The notes beneath the pieces were generated by a model that was not told the origin of the DNA, searched no databases, and saw nothing but the letters and a program-made list of their open reading frames with translations. Position numbers and translations under genes: made by a program. This document shows, piece by piece, positions 5,600-5,701 of a stretch of 5,701 bases of DNA. The DNA lies in the NCBI GenBank assembly GCA_017996675.1, contig JAGOGN010000041.1, positions 1 through 5,701 on the forward strand, written 5' to 3'. The DNA comes from Lachnospiraceae bacterium (lineage in GTDB: Bacteria; Bacillota_A; Clostridia; Lachnospirales; Lachnospiraceae). Numbering within the stretch: the first letter of the stretch is position 1; each line of letters starts with the position of its first letter.

Positions 5600-5701
5600 T
5601 ACTGGATAGGCAACTTCCGATCCATGCTGAAAAAGTATGGAGCAACACCCATAATAAAAAATCCAGCGATTCCAGCAATTATTGCAATTATAACAAAATT
5701 C
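5599..5701 (-). CDS. C-terminal end of an integral membrane protein (5' part outside window)
   Basis: On the minus strand an open frame enters from the window edge and ends at a TAA (5599-5601), giving 33 residues. A hydrophobic segment (FVIIAIIAGIAGFFIMGVA) is followed by a short polar tail, PYFFSMDRKLPIQ. This is the pattern of the last membrane helix and cytoplasmic tail of a multi-pass protein. The tail is faintly like those of sugar:cation symporters of the glycoside-pentoside-hexuronide or major-facilitator type, but 33 residues are too few to assign a family. The dehydrogenase gene follows after about 35 nt without an evident terminator or promoter, so the two are probably co-transcribed. 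Confidence 0.65.
   Translation of the reverse strand, partial: NFVIIAIIAGIAGFFIMGVAPYFFSMDRKLPIQ

Noticed and set aside
4555..5678. Several 60-110 codon frames overlapping the dehydrogenase on both strands
   Set aside because: All are out of frame or antisense to a gene whose metal and cofactor motifs are intact; none has a convincing ribosome binding site or product.
1..5701. CRISPR array, tRNA/rRNA, insertion sequence or phage genes
   Set aside because: I saw no regularly spaced repeats, cloverleaf-like segments, transposase motifs or terminal inverted repeats; the content is ordinary transport, regulation and metabolism genes.

Overview
The window looks like a piece of the chromosome of a low-GC, Gram-positive Clostridia-type bacterium, probably close to Lachnospiraceae. 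The evidence is the AT-rich codon use, strong AGGAGG-type ribosome binding sites before nearly every gene, a Gram-positive lipoprotein signal on the solute-binding protein, and the protein sequences themselves. The organism call is an inference from style, not from a marker gene. Every gene I can support lies on the minus strand, so transcription runs from high to low coordinates.

Layout, in order of transcription. (1) 5701-5599: the C-terminal end of an unidentified integral membrane protein. (2) 5563-4364: an iron-type (group III) alcohol dehydrogenase, starting about 35 nt after that gene and probably in its operon. (3) 4363-4114: a 250-nt gap. It holds a strong ribosome binding site that leads only into a 15-codon or frame-broken reading frame, a cluster of CTAG tetramers with an inverted repeat, and a perfect 17-bp palindrome just before the next gene. 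(4) 4113-3253: an RpiR-family regulator (HTH plus SIS domain). (5) 3252-3056: a gap with a good rho-independent terminator for the regulator, followed directly by a sigma-A-like promoter for the next operon. (6) 3055-1373: an OppA/DppE-type lipoprotein. (7) A strong intercistronic hairpin, then 1306-383: an OppB/DppB-type permease. (8) 372-1: the N-terminal part of the OppC/DppC-type permease, cut by the window edge. The two ATPase genes usual for such transporters are not in view and would be expected further along the same strand.

How the parts fit. The three transport genes form one unit. The binding protein captures an oligopeptide or other oligomeric ligand outside the cell, and the two permeases form the channel. 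The hairpin after the binding-protein gene fits the common arrangement in which binding protein is made in excess over permease. The RpiR-type regulator just upstream is the obvious candidate regulator. Its SIS domain implies a phosphorylated, sugar-like or related effector, so the ligand may be something other than plain peptides. The alcohol dehydrogenase appears to belong to a different, upstream operon with the membrane protein.

Nothing here amounts to a clearly new system. The best leads are the palindrome and repeated half-sites before the regulator, the orphan ribosome binding site with a frame-broken ORF behind the dehydrogenase, and the Asp-to-Gly change in the dehydrogenase cofactor region.
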